64,000 bases of DNA from positions 129,123 to 193,122 of the forward strand of contig NZ_JASKLS010000002.1 in the NCBI RefSeq assembly GCF_030124375.1. Direction: 5' to 3'. The translations under genes and the position numbers were made by a program. Shown here piece after piece: positions 8,021 to 17,086 of this stretch (position 1 is the stretch's first letter; each line of letters starts with the position of its first letter). Source of the stretch: Sinorhizobium sp. 6-70. GTDB lineage: Bacteria; Pseudomonadota; Alphaproteobacteria; Rhizobiales; Rhizobiaceae. A model generated the notes under the pieces. The model did not search any database. It was not told the DNA's origin and saw only the letters and a list, made by a program, of their open reading frames with translations.

Positions 8021-8062
8021 ATGTATGGTATCGAAGCCTACATAACGACAGGAATGTATGGT
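8021..8062. promoter_or_regulatory. Second candidate MocR operator upstream of hemA
   Basis: ATGTATGGT occurs at 8021-8029 and 8054-8062, again 33 bp start-to-start, in the 150-bp gap before hemA. It shares the core and spacing of the repeats next to the MocR gene, so one regulator probably binds both. Confidence 0.64.
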
Positions 8063-8116
8063 CATGAGACGACTTGAGTTGATAAGCTCAGCCTGACAAT
8101 AGAGGTGTGCGCGCAC

Positions 8117-9340
8117 ATGGACTACAGTGAACGGTTCCAAACCCTACTCTCGGAAATGAAGCTCGATGGTCGCTATCGGACTTTCGCAGAGCTCGAGCGC
8201 ATCGCAGGTGAGTTTCCGACGGCGCTCCGGCATCGCCCGGACGGCCGGACGCAGCGCGTCACCGTCTGGTGCAGCAACGACTATCTCGGGATGGGACAGC
8301 ACCCGGACGTCCTTAACGCGATGCACGCTGCCATCGACCTTTCTGGAGCCGGGACCGGGGGTACACGCAACATCTCCGGGACCAATCGGCAGCACGTCGC
8401 GCTGGAATCGGAGCTGGCTGACCTTCATGGCAAGGAAGCCGCTTTGATCTTCACCTCAGGGTGGATATCCAACCTCGCGGCTCTCGGCACGCTCGGCCGC
8501 GTACTGCCGGACTGCGCCATCTTCTCGGACGCACTGAACCACAACTCGATGATCGAGGGCATTCGCAGGTCGGGAGCCGAGCGCTTCATCTTCCGTCACA
8601 ACGATGCTGCTCATCTGGACGAACTCATGAGTGGCATCGATCCCAGCCGACCCAAGATCGTCGCCTTCGAGAGCGTCTACAGCATGGATGGTGACATCGC
8701 GCCGATAGCTGAGATCTGCGATGTCGCGGAGAAGCACGGCGCTATCACCTATCTGGATGAAGTGCATGCCGTTGGCCTCTATGGCCCAGGCGGCGGTGGG
8801 ATAGCCGAGCGCGATGGACTGGCTGAGCGCCTCACCATCATAGAGGGCACGCTTGCCAAGGCCTTTGGCGTGATGGGCGGTTACGTCTCCGGGCCGGCGC
8901 TGCTAATCGACGTCATCCGCAGCATGGCCGACAGCTTCATCTTCACGACCTCCCTCTGCCCGCATCTTGCGGCCGGAGCCCTGGCCGCCATCCAGCATGT
9001 CAGGCAGCATCCGGAAGAGCGCGGCCGCCAGGCGGCGAACGCGGCGCGGCTCAAGGGGATGCTGACCGATGCGGGATTGCCGGTGCTCGATACGCCAAGT
9101 CACATCCTTCCGGTCATCATCGGAAACGCACATCTATGCCGCAGGATCAGCGAGCGTCTTCTCGACGAACACAGCATCTACGTCCAGCCGATCAACTATC
9201 CGACAGTGGCAAGGGGACAGGAGCGGCTTCGGATCACGCCGACGCCGTTCCACACCGAAGACCACATGCGTTCGCTCGTCGAGGCGTTGCTCGCTGTCGG
9301 CAGTGATCTGGGGTCGGCCCTCGTGCGGCAGGTCGCCTGA
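8117..9340 (+). CDS. hemA: 5-aminolevulinate synthase
   Basis: This PLP enzyme condenses glycine and succinyl-CoA to 5-aminolevulinate, the first step of haem synthesis in alphaproteobacteria. The 407-residue protein matches the family in length and order: [13 protein letters not shown] near residue 57, the glycine-rich [31 protein letters not shown], the PLP-pocket aspartate in [13 protein letters not shown], and the Schiff-base lysine in [17 protein letters not shown] 8117 is preferred to GTG 8105 because GAGG lies about 10 nt upstream and family members begin this way. Rhizobia usually carry a chromosomal hemA as well, so this may be a second, inducible copy that supplies haem during denitrification or NO stress. 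MocR control is suggested by the upstream repeats. Confidence 0.95.
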   Translation: MDYSERFQTLLSEMKLDGRYRTFAELERIAGEFPTALRHRPDGRTQRVTVWCSNDYLGMGQHPDVLNAMHAAIDLSGAGTGGTRNISGTNRQHVALESELADLHGKEAALIFTSGWISNLAALGTLGRVLPDCAIFSDALNHNSMIEGIRRSGAERFIFRHNDAAHLDELMSGIDPSRPKIVAFESVYSMDGDIAPIAEICDVAEKHGAITYLDEVHAVGLYGPGGGGIAERDGLAERLTIIEGTLAKAFGVMGGYVSGPALLIDVIRSMADSFIFTTSLCPHLAAGALAAIQHVRQHPEERGRQAANAARLKGMLTDAGLPVLDTPSHILPVIIGNAHLCRRISERLLDEHSIYVQPINYPTVARGQERLRITPTPFHTEDHMRSLVEALLAVGSDLGSALVRQVA

Positions 9341-9455
9341 TCCATGTTCACGTCAGGAAAGCCTCTGGCCCGAGGGTGTGGCACCAGCGATTGCATTGAT
9401 GTGGGCCGATATCGAGCGAGTTAAAGCATCAAAGCAAACGCCAGGCCGGGATTTT

Positions 9456-9923
9456 TCAGATATCGCGGGCCAGGCGACGCATGAGACCTCGCCGGCCGCG
9501 CTCCATGACAACCGCATGGTTCCAGCCGAAGACAGGCTTCAGGACGAATGAAAGTCTGATCATCCAAGGCTTCGTGACCCTGACGATCCAGTCATAGCGG
9601 ACATTGCATTTCGAGCCCTCGGGTTGCAACGTCCATCGACCGATACCCTCGAGCTCGCCGCGGGCTCTCCCCTCGATGATTGACAACGGCACGATCCTGA
9701 TCGTTTCGATTTCGAAGGAGAGGTCATATGGCAATGCAGTCGACCATTTCATCCGGTGGACGGCCCCGATGCCGTCCTCGTCGCCTTCGCGCAGAAGCGT
9801 GACCTCTTTGACTGAGGGCCACCATTCCGGCCAGGTTTCGGGGGCGTTCAGCACTCGCCAGACATCCTCGACCGAAGCGTCGATAGTCCATTCCGTAACA
9901 AGATTAAACTCGGTCGACGGCAT
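9456..9923 (-). CDS. SRPBCC (START-like) family protein
   Basis: The 155-residue protein has the helix-grip fold pattern of polyketide-cyclase/dehydrase proteins. The N-terminal strand and helix FNLVTEWTIDASVEDVWRVL is followed by NAPETWPEWWPSVKEVTLL, alternating strands, and a long C-terminal helix (VMERGRRGLMRRLARDI). Members bind hydrophobic ligands in a central cavity, and function varies widely. There is no signal peptide or membrane span. It converges on hemA and diverges from the iron-sulfur repair gene, with a TTG-N8-CAA site between (10034-10047). No specific ligand can be inferred. Confidence 0.8.
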   Translation of the reverse strand: MPSTEFNLVTEWTIDASVEDVWRVLNAPETWPEWWPSVKEVTLLREGDEDGIGAVHRMKWSTALPYDLSFEIETIRIVPLSIIEGRARGELEGIGRWTLQPEGSKCNVRYDWIVRVTKPWMIRLSFVLKPVFGWNHAVVMERGRRGLMRRLARDI

Positions 9924-10032
9924 TCAGAATCCCTTCCGGCAGGCGAGCTTCATTCTGACTTCATTGGCTCACTTGATCCAGCTTGATGGGTTCAGTTTCT
10001 AGTCGTCCAGCCAGCTTCGACCGTTCAGTCTG

Positions 10033-10048
10033 TTTGCGCGGGCACAAA
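10033..10048. promoter_or_regulatory. Possible CRP/FNR-type (NnrR-like) site
   Basis: TTG-N8-CAA, extended by symmetrical flanks as TTTG-N8-CAAA, lies between the SRPBCC gene and the iron-sulfur repair gene, about 130 bp before the latter. It is less symmetrical inside than the nosR site, so confidence is low. Confidence 0.35.
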
Positions 10049-10169
10049 GACGAGACGGCACCTTCTTCGACAGAATGACGAACATATTTAGCTGTTGGAT
10101 CATCGCGCCGCCTCCAGCCCCGGCATCGTCGGCTCGAAAGATCCTGCCAACGGGATCAAGGAACACATC

Positions 10170-10829
10170 ATGACCGGAATAAGCCTCGATAAGACCGTCA
10201 CAACCATCGCCGCGGAGTTGCCGGGGGCCGCGGAACTCTTCCGCCGCCATGACATCAGCTTCTGTTGCGGCGGCAACGTGCGGCTCTCGGAAGCTGCCGT
10301 TAAGGCCGGCCTCGCGCCGTCGGCGCTGCTTTCCGAGCTTGAGGCGCTGGTCGACGCGGCAAGACGGGACGCACCTGAAGAGACACCTGACCTCATCGCG
10401 CATATCCTCGCCAGATATCACGAAACGCACCGCTCGGAACTCGCCTGGCTCATTCCCCTCGCGCAGAAGGTCGAGCGGGTTCATGCCGACCATCCGTCGG
10501 CTCCGATCGGTCTTTCGCAGACACTGGAGCACCTGCGGGACGAACTTCAGAGCCATATGGTGAAAGAGGAACTGGTTCTTTTCCCGATGATGCGGTCCGG
10601 CGGCAGCGAGACAATTGTCCATCCGATCGCGCAGATGCGGCATGAACATGATGACGAGGCGGAGCACCTCCGCACGATCGAACATCTCACCCATGGGCTT
10701 TCGCTGCCGGCCGGGGCCTGTGGCTCCTGGACTGCGCTTTATACGGGACTGCGCAAGTTCACCGACGACCTTGTAGCGCATATGCATCTCGAAAACGCCG
10801 TGCTGTTTCCGCGTTTCGAACCGGCATGA
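10170..10829 (+). CDS. Di-iron iron-sulfur cluster repair protein (RIC; ScdA/YtfE/DnrN)
   Basis: The 219-residue cytoplasmic protein repairs iron-sulfur clusters damaged by NO or oxidants. The N-terminal ScdA_N domain carries the conserved FCCGGN motif (FRRHDISFCCGGNVRL, about residues 25-40). The C-terminal haemerythrin-like four-helix bundle supplies the di-iron ligands: HETHRSEL, a pair of HMVKEELVLFP, MRHEHDDEAEHL and HMHLENAVLFPRF. Length is standard. ATG 10170 has AAGGAA upstream. It is 9 bp from nnrS and surely co-transcribed. Both are members of NNR/NnrR regulons in denitrifying rhizobia, which fits this setting. Confidence 0.94.
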   Translation: MTGISLDKTVTTIAAELPGAAELFRRHDISFCCGGNVRLSEAAVKAGLAPSALLSELEALVDAARRDAPEETPDLIAHILARYHETHRSELAWLIPLAQKVERVHADHPSAPIGLSQTLEHLRDELQSHMVKEELVLFPMMRSGGSETIVHPIAQMRHEHDDEAEHLRTIEHLTHGLSLPAGACGSWTALYTGLRKFTDDLVAHMHLENAVLFPRFEPA

Positions 10830-10838
10830 CGGGCCTGG

Positions 10839-12089
10839 ATGGGTGCCGCACCCAAGACTTGGATGTCCATCTGGCAGGCGCCGTACCGTCCCTTGTTTCT
10901 TCTGGCGGGACTATGGGCGTTGGTCGCGCCTGCCGTCTGGCTGCTTCCGGAGGGACCAGGTCCGGAGCCTATCGCCTGGCACCGCCATGAACTTCTCTTC
11001 GGTATGACCAGCGCTGCGGCCGGAGGCTATCTTCTGACAGCCTTGCCTGCCTGGACGAAAGGCGGCGCCCTCGCGCCAGCCGTCACAATCCTTGTCACCT
11101 GCCTCTGGTGTGCCGCCCGGCTGACGGCTGCATTTTCAGCCCAGCTGCCGTTCGTCATCGCGGCTATAGGGGCATCCGCCTATTTCGCATGCCTGACGGT
11201 GATCCTGGCGCATGGCGTGGCGTCCTCCGGGGCCTGGCACCGGCTCTGGGCACCGATTGGCATGGCCGTGCTCGGTGCCTACGCCCTGTTCCTTCTCGCT
11301 GAAGGTGTGGACACCACGATCACACCGCTCTTGTATATTGTCTTGATCATTCTGATCGGCGGGCGCGCCGTACCTGCCTTTACCCGTCGATGGCTCGACG
11401 GGATAGGTGCGAGCCCACTTCGCGATCGGCCCGCGCTTTCGTACCTGGCGATAATCGGCGTACTCGCGCCGGTCTTGATCGAGGCTTTCCGTCAGCATCC
11501 GGTAGCAGGTTATGTGCTGATGTTTTCGGGCGCTCTGTTGCTCGCGCAAATGAAGGGGTGGCAGAGCGTGAGGACCTACCGCTATCCTGCCTTGTTCATG
11601 TTGCATCTTGCTTTTGCCTGGACGCCGGCGGGTCTCGTTCTGTACGGTCTTGCGGTTGTCTTTCCCGAGCGGATCCTGCCTGCTGCCGCCCTGCATGCGC
11701 TGACCATGGGCGCAATGGGAGCGATGATGGTCGCCATCATGATGCGCTCGGCCATGAGACGAGATGGACAGACCCTGATCGCCAATGGGACTATGGCAGG
11801 CGCATTCGGCCTCGTATCTCTTTCGGCGCTGCTGCGCGTTTTTGGCGGATTGCCGGGAGAAGCGCATTTCGACGCCGTGGTTGCGGCTGCGATCTGCTGG
11901 ATGGCGGGTTGGATGCTCTTCCTGGTCGCCTATATACCGGCCCTCATCGGTCCAATTCCGAGACCGGTGTTCAGCGCTGCAATCGGCAACCGCGGCGAGG
12001 CATCGACCGCAGGCGTTGGTCGACCCGATGCGCGCACGATTTTGTCACGTCGATCAGAATCGACGACAACAATCAATGGTAACGACTGA
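10839..12089 (+). CDS. nnrS: NnrS family haem- and copper-containing membrane protein
   Basis: This 416-residue protein of about 12 membrane segments matches NnrS. It opens with WQAPYRPLFLLAGLWAL, then WHRHELLFGMTSAAAGGYLLTALP with the conserved WHxHEMLFG-type histidines, and has GGRAVPAFTRRWL and LHALTMGAMGAMMVAIMMR further on. NnrS proteins bind haem, lie in NO-responsive regulons and protect cells from nitrosative stress; the chemistry is not settled. The gene follows the iron-sulfur repair gene by 9 bp. A Met at 10863 (MSIWQAPYRP) is an alternative start and would match the conserved N-terminus better. Confidence 0.93.
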   Translation: MGAAPKTWMSIWQAPYRPLFLLAGLWALVAPAVWLLPEGPGPEPIAWHRHELLFGMTSAAAGGYLLTALPAWTKGGALAPAVTILVTCLWCAARLTAAFSAQLPFVIAAIGASAYFACLTVILAHGVASSGAWHRLWAPIGMAVLGAYALFLLAEGVDTTITPLLYIVLIILIGGRAVPAFTRRWLDGIGASPLRDRPALSYLAIIGVLAPVLIEAFRQHPVAGYVLMFSGALLLAQMKGWQSVRTYRYPALFMLHLAFAWTPAGLVLYGLAVVFPERILPAAALHALTMGAMGAMMVAIMMRSAMRRDGQTLIANGTMAGAFGLVSLSALLRVFGGLPGEAHFDAVVAAAICWMAGWMLFLVAYIPALIGPIPRPVFSAAIGNRGEASTAGVGRPDARTILSRRSESTTTINGND

Positions 12090-12106
12090 ACCGCAGTGGA
12101 ACGCCA

Positions 12107-12385
12107 ATGTACATTGAACGCAATCAAACCGGGGACTTCATATTGGAATCCAACGAGCTCGCAGGTCGGTTTGGATTGTCGAGCGAGGAGTTCCGCCAAC
12201 ACATGAGAAGGGGTTCGGTGATGAGCATGGTCGAGCGTGGCGAGGCCGAGGATGCCGGCACCTGCCGCCTCAGCGTACGGCTCGGAAACCGGCTGTGGCG
12301 CGCTATCCTGGACGGCCAGGGTCTTGTCGCGAGCGAAGAAATGACAATTCTTCGCGGACGCGTGCGGCCTCGATCCTCGGTGTGA
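12107..12385 (+). CDS. Small DUF6522-like protein
   Basis: The 92-residue soluble protein starts 18 bp after nnrS and so probably belongs to the same transcript. It reads like the small DUF6522 proteins found next to NO-related genes in rhizobia, with IERNQTGDFILESNELAGRFGLSSEEFRQHMRRG, then a central 'VERGEAEDAGTCRLSVRLGNRLWRAI' strand pair. Only the family resemblance supports this, from memory. There is no cysteine pair or metal motif. Its product would be in the cytoplasm. It is convergent with nosX, 45 bp away. Confidence 0.65.
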   Translation: MYIERNQTGDFILESNELAGRFGLSSEEFRQHMRRGSVMSMVERGEAEDAGTCRLSVRLGNRLWRAILDGQGLVASEEMTILRGRVRPRSSV

Positions 12386-12430
12386 TGAACCATGTCGACC
12401 GCACTCTCCCCGTTCCCGAACCGGGCGAGC

Positions 12431-13425
12431 CTATCCGAGGCGGCTGCGTTCACCTGAGATAGGGACGAGGTCGACGCCAAGATCAGGGTGTCCCTCGCAG
12501 ACGCGTTGGATGTTGGACGTGTCCATCAGGCTGAATGCGGTCGAGAAGGCATCCGCCTCGGTCGCCGTCGGGGCTATGACACTGACCCTTTTGAAAAGTC
12601 TTGGCATTTCCCCGCTATGCGGATCGACGATGTGGCCGAAGCGGCCTGAATCGCCGAAAACAAAGCCGTCCTGGCTCGATGTGGCAACGGCCTTGTTGAC
12701 AATGTCCAGAATGCTGTCCGGTGCCGGTGCGTCTTCCGTCGACGCAAGACCGACGCGCCATGGGGTGCCGTCGCTCTGCGCCCCGATTGCCCGTATTTCC
12801 CCCATGCTGACGAGACTGTTTGCGACACCCGCGTCCTTGAGCAATTCGACGATGCGGTCGGTTATGTAGCCTTGTGCGACGCCGTTGAGCGTCAGCGCCA
12901 ATCCTGGCTGAGTAAACACTATGCGATCGCGGCCGAGCCTGACCTTCTCGAAACCGACCCGCGCCAACGCTCGTCGCTTCTCGTCGTCGGACGGGCCTGT
13001 GGGATCGGCGCCGTCGACGGAGAAATGCCGTGCGTAAAGCGCCCACAGCGGCTGGACGGTAGGGTCGAAGGCGCCATTCGTCGCCTCCCAGCAATTGCGG
13101 CACGCTTCAAGCAGATGCACCAGATCCGAAGGCGGGGCCGCAATCGCTCCCGTGCGGTTCAGTTCCGAGAGGACCGAGTCGCTCCGATAGAGGCTGAACA
13201 CGCTCTCCAGCCGTGAAACTTCCGCGACAACGCGGTCGATCAGGCGTGCCGCCTGTGCCTCGTCATCAAGGCGCAGGATCAGTGTCGCCGGCGCTCCCAG
13301 GGCCTGCCCTTTCCAGGTAACCGCGGGTGCGGCGGCTTGGCACGTGTGCTTGGCCCCAACAGTGGAAGTCCGGCAGCGGCTGCCATAATGCAGATGGCCC
13401 GGCGGCGCGTAATCGGATTACCCAT
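12431..13425 (-). pseudogene. nosX: NosX, ApbE-family flavin transferase, apparently frameshifted after the Tat signal
   Basis: NosX transfers FMN to a threonine of NosR. Two pieces in different frames are visible. The natural start is ATG 13425, overlapping the end of nosL, and it encodes a complete Tat signal (ITRRRAICIMAAAAGLPLLG) but reaches a stop at 13279. The rest lies in another frame: APAVTWKGQALGAPATL, then VFSLYRSDSVLSELNRTG, FDPTVQPLW, ALTLNGVAQGYITD and DGTPWRVGL, i.e. the complete ApbE domain to the stop at 12431. That frame has no start before GTG 13201. A single missing base around 13330-13345 would join the two. It may be a real mutation or a sequence error; if real, the exported enzyme is lost. 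It is the last gene of the nos operon. Confidence 0.85.
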
Positions 13426-13975
13426 GAGTTTGCCCCTTGCCGTGGCTGTCCATTTCCAAGCCCACGTCCTGATCGCCAGCATCGGTTCCCAGCACGTAGT
13501 CCTCGGGAAGGTCGGTAAATCCTGTCACCTGCCCGCCGTTCTTCGCGGCGAAATCCCGTGCGGCGCCTTCGGTGAGGAACGGCACCGCTTCCTCTGCGCC
13601 CATGCCGCTCTTCACGCTGCTGCCGATGACGTAGAAAGCCTTCTTCGCGTCGATCCAATTCTCCGCACCAGGATCTTCCCAGCTCTGGGCAGCGCCCATG
13701 TCAGAAACATAGATCGCGGCGATGTCTTTCGGTTCGTCCGGCAGCATCGTGAACGCCACGGTGTCGCGCGCGGAGGAAAACCAGATCGGTTCAGGAATGT
13801 CCCGAAGGATGACCTGCCCCTTCGGCCCGGGATGTTCGAGCACATTCATGCCGCAATAGCGCCCCATGGCGTCGGCCGTAAGCGCGTAGGGAGCAGGCGT
13901 TCTCGCCTCCTCCTTTTCGCAACCGCCGAGGAGAAACATTGCGGTCAGCACAGCTGCCGTGAGCGCCAGCCTCAT
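13418..13975 (-). CDS. nosL: NosL copper chaperone lipoprotein
   Basis: The 185-residue lipoprotein has an N-terminal signal ending in the lipobox LLGGC (Cys ~19), so it is anchored to a membrane facing the periplasm. The conserved copper-site stretch GRYCGMNV follows around residue 40, and 'DIPEPIWFSSARDTVAFTMLPDEP' and 'YVSDMGAAQSWEDPG' are typical of the family. NosL binds Cu(I) and delivers it for the assembly of the CuZ centre of NosZ, working with NosDFY. The gene overlaps nosX by 8 bp and nosY by 4 bp, so translation is coupled. Confidence 0.95.
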   Translation of the reverse strand: MRLALTAAVLTAMFLLGGCEKEEARTPAPYALTADAMGRYCGMNVLEHPGPKGQVILRDIPEPIWFSSARDTVAFTMLPDEPKDIAAIYVSDMGAAQSWEDPGAENWIDAKKAFYVIGSSVKSGMGAEEAVPFLTEGAARDFAAKNGGQVTGFTDLPEDYVLGTDAGDQDVGLEMDSHGKGQTHG

Positions 13976-14799
13976 AATTCCCTCCTTGAGAAGATCACTG
14001 TGGCGAAGCCGAGCGGAGCAAGCGCCCAGAAACCGAGAGCGGCAAGCAGAACTGGCGAGGAAAGGCCCGTATACTCGGCGACGCCGCCCATGGCCGAAAG
14101 CGCGCTCGCGCCGCCGGAGCCAAGATTGAGCAGGCGATAGACGTCCGTGGGATTGGCGAGCAGGAACGCGTTGAGAACGCCCGCCGGGATTGTCTGCCCC
14201 TGAGCGGCAACGAGGCCACCAAGCAGCGCCATGTCATAGATCAGCACGAAGAACAGCCAGACGCCGATGGCGATGCCACCGGCCGTGCTCCGCTCGCTCG
14301 CCAAAGCACTCGTCAGGTATCCGATTGCGGCGAACACCGCACCGAGCAGGATCGACGATGCGATCATTGATGCGAAGGCGCGCCAGCTTTCCGCTCCTAT
14401 CTGGCTTCCTGTCGCCATCAACGCGATGGCGGCCACGCCGTAGCCGAAGAGCGTCGCAAAGGCGAGTATAGCCAGGTGCCCGAGGAACTTGCCGAGGACG
14501 ATCTCCCGGCGTCCGATGGGATAGCTGAGAAGAAGCTGCATCGTCCCCCGCTCCATCTCACCGACGATGGCGTCATGGGAAAGGAGGAGCGCAATCAGGG
14601 GTACGAGAAAGATCGTGAGGCTTGAAAGGCTGACGATGACGACATCGAGCCTGTTGACGCCGACGGTCCCGGTCGGCGCGCTTCCGAGAAACGTCAATGT
14701 CAAGGCAAGTGCCGCCATGAGCAGCGTCGTTGCGAGGACCCAGCGGTTGCGGGTGCCTTCCTGAATCTCCTTCCCGGCGATCGTCAGAACATTTCTCAT
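13972..14799 (-). CDS. nosY: NosY, ABC transporter permease for N2O reductase maturation
   Basis: This 275-residue polytopic protein (about six spans) belongs to the ABC-2 permease group. It begins IAGKEIQEGTRNRWVL, a cytoplasmic amphipathic start typical for NosY. The section SHDAIVGEMERGTMQLLLSYPIGRREIVLGKF is the coupling-helix region of ABC-2 proteins. It forms the NosDFY complex with the ATPase NosF and the periplasmic NosD, and that complex moves copper or sulfur species for CuZ assembly. It overlaps nosF and nosL by 4 bp each. Confidence 0.94.
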   Translation of the reverse strand: MRNVLTIAGKEIQEGTRNRWVLATTLLMAALALTLTFLGSAPTGTVGVNRLDVVIVSLSSLTIFLVPLIALLLSHDAIVGEMERGTMQLLLSYPIGRREIVLGKFLGHLAILAFATLFGYGVAAIALMATGSQIGAESWRAFASMIASSILLGAVFAAIGYLTSALASERSTAGGIAIGVWLFFVLIYDMALLGGLVAAQGQTIPAGVLNAFLLANPTDVYRLLNLGSGGASALSAMGGVAEYTGLSSPVLLAALGFWALAPLGFATVIFSRREL

Positions 14800-15710
14800 T
14801 TCGTCACCTGGGCTTTGAGAAAATGGGCGTAGAGGTCATCGAGCGTCGGTTCCGTGATCGTCAAACCGGAGATAAGCGCCGCATCAGCGGTAATATCGTG
14901 CAGCAGGCGGATTTTCCGATCGGGCAATATTTCCGCGTCAAGGCCACCGTCCGCACCACGCCGCCAGTTCATGCCGCCATTCGCCCATTTGGGTGCTGCG
15001 TCGATTTGCGAAAGTCTAACGCTGATGCGCGTCGGCAGTTGAGCGATGTGACGCAAATCGTCGAGCGTGCCGTCGGCAATCGCGACGCCGTTGTTGATGA
15101 TGATGACGCGATCCGTGCGCCCTTCGAGCTCGGTCAGCGCGTGCGACGAGAGCAGCACTGTCGTGCCCTTGCCTCGCAACTCCGTGATCAGATCGTAGAA
15201 ATTCCGCCGCAAGGCGGGGTCGAGCCCGCTGGTCGGTTCGTCGAGCAACAGGATCCGAGGTGCTCCGAGCAAGGCCTGAGCAAGCCCGAGGCGCTGCCGC
15301 ATGCCCTTCGAGTAGGTACGGACGGGTCGGTCGACGGCTTCCGCCGCGAGCCCCACGCGCTCGAAGAGTTGCTCTGCAGCGGTGGCTTCTACGCGCTTCA
15401 GTCGCGCGTAGAAGCGCAAGGTCTCGCGTCCCGACAGAGCCATGTTGAACGAGACGCTTTCCGGCAGGTAGCCGAGGCGCTGACGCACCGCAAAGTCGCC
15501 GGTGGCAGGATCCTCGCCGAGGACACGCACCGCGCCTGTCGTGGGACGGATCAAACCGAGCATCAGCTTGATGAGCGTCGTCTTGCCGGCCCCGTTGTGC
15601 CCGGCGAGCGCCACCGTCTCTCCCGCGCGGAGCGTGAAGGATACGTCCCGGACGACGGTGGACTTTCCATAGCGCTTGGCTATGCCTGAAACCAGGACGG
15701 TCTCATTCAT
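14796..15710 (-). CDS. nosF: NosF, ABC transporter ATPase for N2O reductase maturation
   Basis: The 304-residue ATPase shows Walker A GHNGAGKTTL (~residue 38), the ABC signature YSKGMRQRLGLAQ (~132), Walker B ILLLDEPTSGLDP and the switch histidine in LLSSHALTELE. It powers NosY/NosD in copper-centre assembly of nitrous oxide reductase. ATG 15710 is chosen because it overlaps the nosD stop in an ATGA arrangement. A longer frame reaching 15860 is only an artefact of overlap with nosD. Confidence 0.95.
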   Translation of the reverse strand: MNETVLVSGIAKRYGKSTVVRDVSFTLRAGETVALAGHNGAGKTTLIKLMLGLIRPTTGAVRVLGEDPATGDFAVRQRLGYLPESVSFNMALSGRETLRFYARLKRVEATAAEQLFERVGLAAEAVDRPVRTYSKGMRQRLGLAQALLGAPRILLLDEPTSGLDPALRRNFYDLITELRGKGTTVLLSSHALTELEGRTDRVIIINNGVAIADGTLDDLRHIAQLPTRISVRLSQIDAAPKWANGGMNWRRGADGGLDAEILPDRKIRLLHDITADAALISGLTITEPTLDDLYAHFLKAQVTK

Positions 15711-17086
15711 TGTGTAGCTTCCTTGCTTTGGGGCGGGAGCATCAGCGGATGGCTGTCGATTACGCCACCGGGCAGAAGCGCCGGAAACTGTGCCTGGGCC
15801 CAGCGGATGACCTGAACGGCGGGGCTGCTCGTCAGTAGTTTGGCCTGGGGTGACGTCCAAAGAACCCTGTCGATGAGATCGTTGGGCCTATAGGAACTGT
15901 CGCCGACCCCGTCGCCGTTGAGATCGAACGCCGGATTGTCGGTCCAGTAGTTGCCCCTGCCGTCCGAAGACCAATCGAGGTGGCGCGTTCCGACATATTT
16001 GACCTGGTTGCGATTGTTTATGAACGCGTTGCCGCTGATGCTGTTGCCTTCCGATCCTGCCGTGAAGTGAATGCCGATCGCGCACCCCTCGAATAGGTTG
16101 TCCCGGAAGCGATTTTTGTTGGCGTTGTAGATGAAGACGCATTTTTCCGGTCCGAGACGATGGTCTCCGTCGGCGGCCGCGCTCCCCTTCTCTGTCTTGG
16201 GCATGCCGTGTTCGCTGGATCGGGTTCCCGCGGTCAACCAGCGCTCGGTCGGTTGCAGGCGGCCGACGACGATGTTGCCGGTGATTTCGGAACCGTTCGC
16301 GTAGTTCAGCAGAAGACCGTGGTCGCGGTCCCCATCCGAGCGATTGCCTTTTATTTTCAGGCGATTGGAAAACATAATCGCATAGCCGACGGTGTTGCCC
16401 GTCGAGACATTGTTGCTGATCTCGCTGTCGTTTGTGTACATGTAGTGAATTCCGAAACGCAGGTCGCTAAAGCGATTGCCACTGAAGACATTCCGCTTGC
16501 TCGCATTGGTCGAAATTCCGTCACGCCCCAAGCTGATATCGTTGTCGAGAACCATCGAGCCTGGCGCATTCCATACGGTGACGCCATTCCCCGATTCGCT
16601 CAGGCGGCCTTCCTTCAGGCCGGCAATCCGATTTCCCCTGACGACGCTGTCCACCGCTCCGTGAAGATAGACACCAAAGAGATTGCCGGTGATCGTGTTG
16701 TCCTCGATCACGGCGCGCTTGGCGGTTTTTGCCGCAAAAACTCCCGAATCGAGCTTTGCAAGATCGGTGCCGGAACCGCTCACCTGGAGGCGGCGGACCG
16801 TCACGCCCTCCGCGGTGATCGTGATGACGCTGCCCTTGCCATTTCCGATGACAGATACCTGCCCCTGCCCCACCAGCGACAAGGCCTTGTCGATCGTGAC
16901 CGGCCCCTTGTAGTCGCCCGCCTGCAACGTGATGACGTCGCCGGGTGTCGCCGCGTCGATCACTGCTTGAAGGGGCCGTCCTTCGTCCGAAGCAACGACG
17001 CGGTTTTCCGCATGCGCAAGCGCGGGTAAGGCGGCCAATATGGCCGCCGTCCCGATTTGCGCTGTCAGGGCTCGCACGTTCATCAT
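15707..17086 (-). CDS. nosD: NosD, periplasmic copper-delivery beta-helix protein
   Basis: The ~459-residue protein begins with a Sec signal ([21 protein letters not shown]). It then consists of parallel beta-helix (CASH/PbH1) turns with repeated 'xxIxxNxIxGNxxG' units such as [35 protein letters not shown] and [20 protein letters not shown]. It ends in the [17 protein letters not shown] C-terminus ([16 protein letters not shown]). NosD is the periplasmic scaffold of NosDFY that accepts copper from NosL and passes it to NosZ. Its ATG codons at 17086 and 17083 overlap the nosZ stop. Confidence 0.95.
   Translation of the reverse strand: MMNVRALTAQIGTAAILAALPALAHAENRVVASDEGRPLQAVIDAATPGDVITLQAGDYKGPVTIDKALSLVGQGQVSVIGNGKGSVITITAEGVTVRRLQVSGSGTDLAKLDSGVFAAKTAKRAVIEDNTITGNLFGVYLHGAVDSVVRGNRIAGLKEGRLSESGNGVTVWNAPGSMVLDNDISLGRDGISTNASKRNVFSGNRFSDLRFGIHYMYTNDSEISNNVSTGNTVGYAIMFSNRLKIKGNRSDGDRDHGLLLNYANGSEITGNIVVGRLQPTERWLTAGTRSSEHGMPKTEKGSAAADGDHRLGPEKCVFIYNANKNRFRDNLFEGCAIGIHFTAGSEGNSISGNAFINNRNQVKYVGTRHLDWSSDGRGNYWTDNPAFDLNGDGVGDSSYRPNDLIDRVLWTSPQAKLLTSSPAVQVIRWAQAQFPALLPGGVIDSHPLMLPPQSKEATQ

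Noticed and set aside
8070..8095. Possible FNR/NnrR box upstream of hemA (ttgagttgataagctcag)
   Set aside because: TTGA and TCAG half-sites are at the wrong spacing. The TGTATGG repeats explain the promoter better.
16160..17029. Long plus-strand frames opposite nosD and nosZ
   Set aside because: They are shadows caused by GC-rich codon bias of the nos genes on the other strand.
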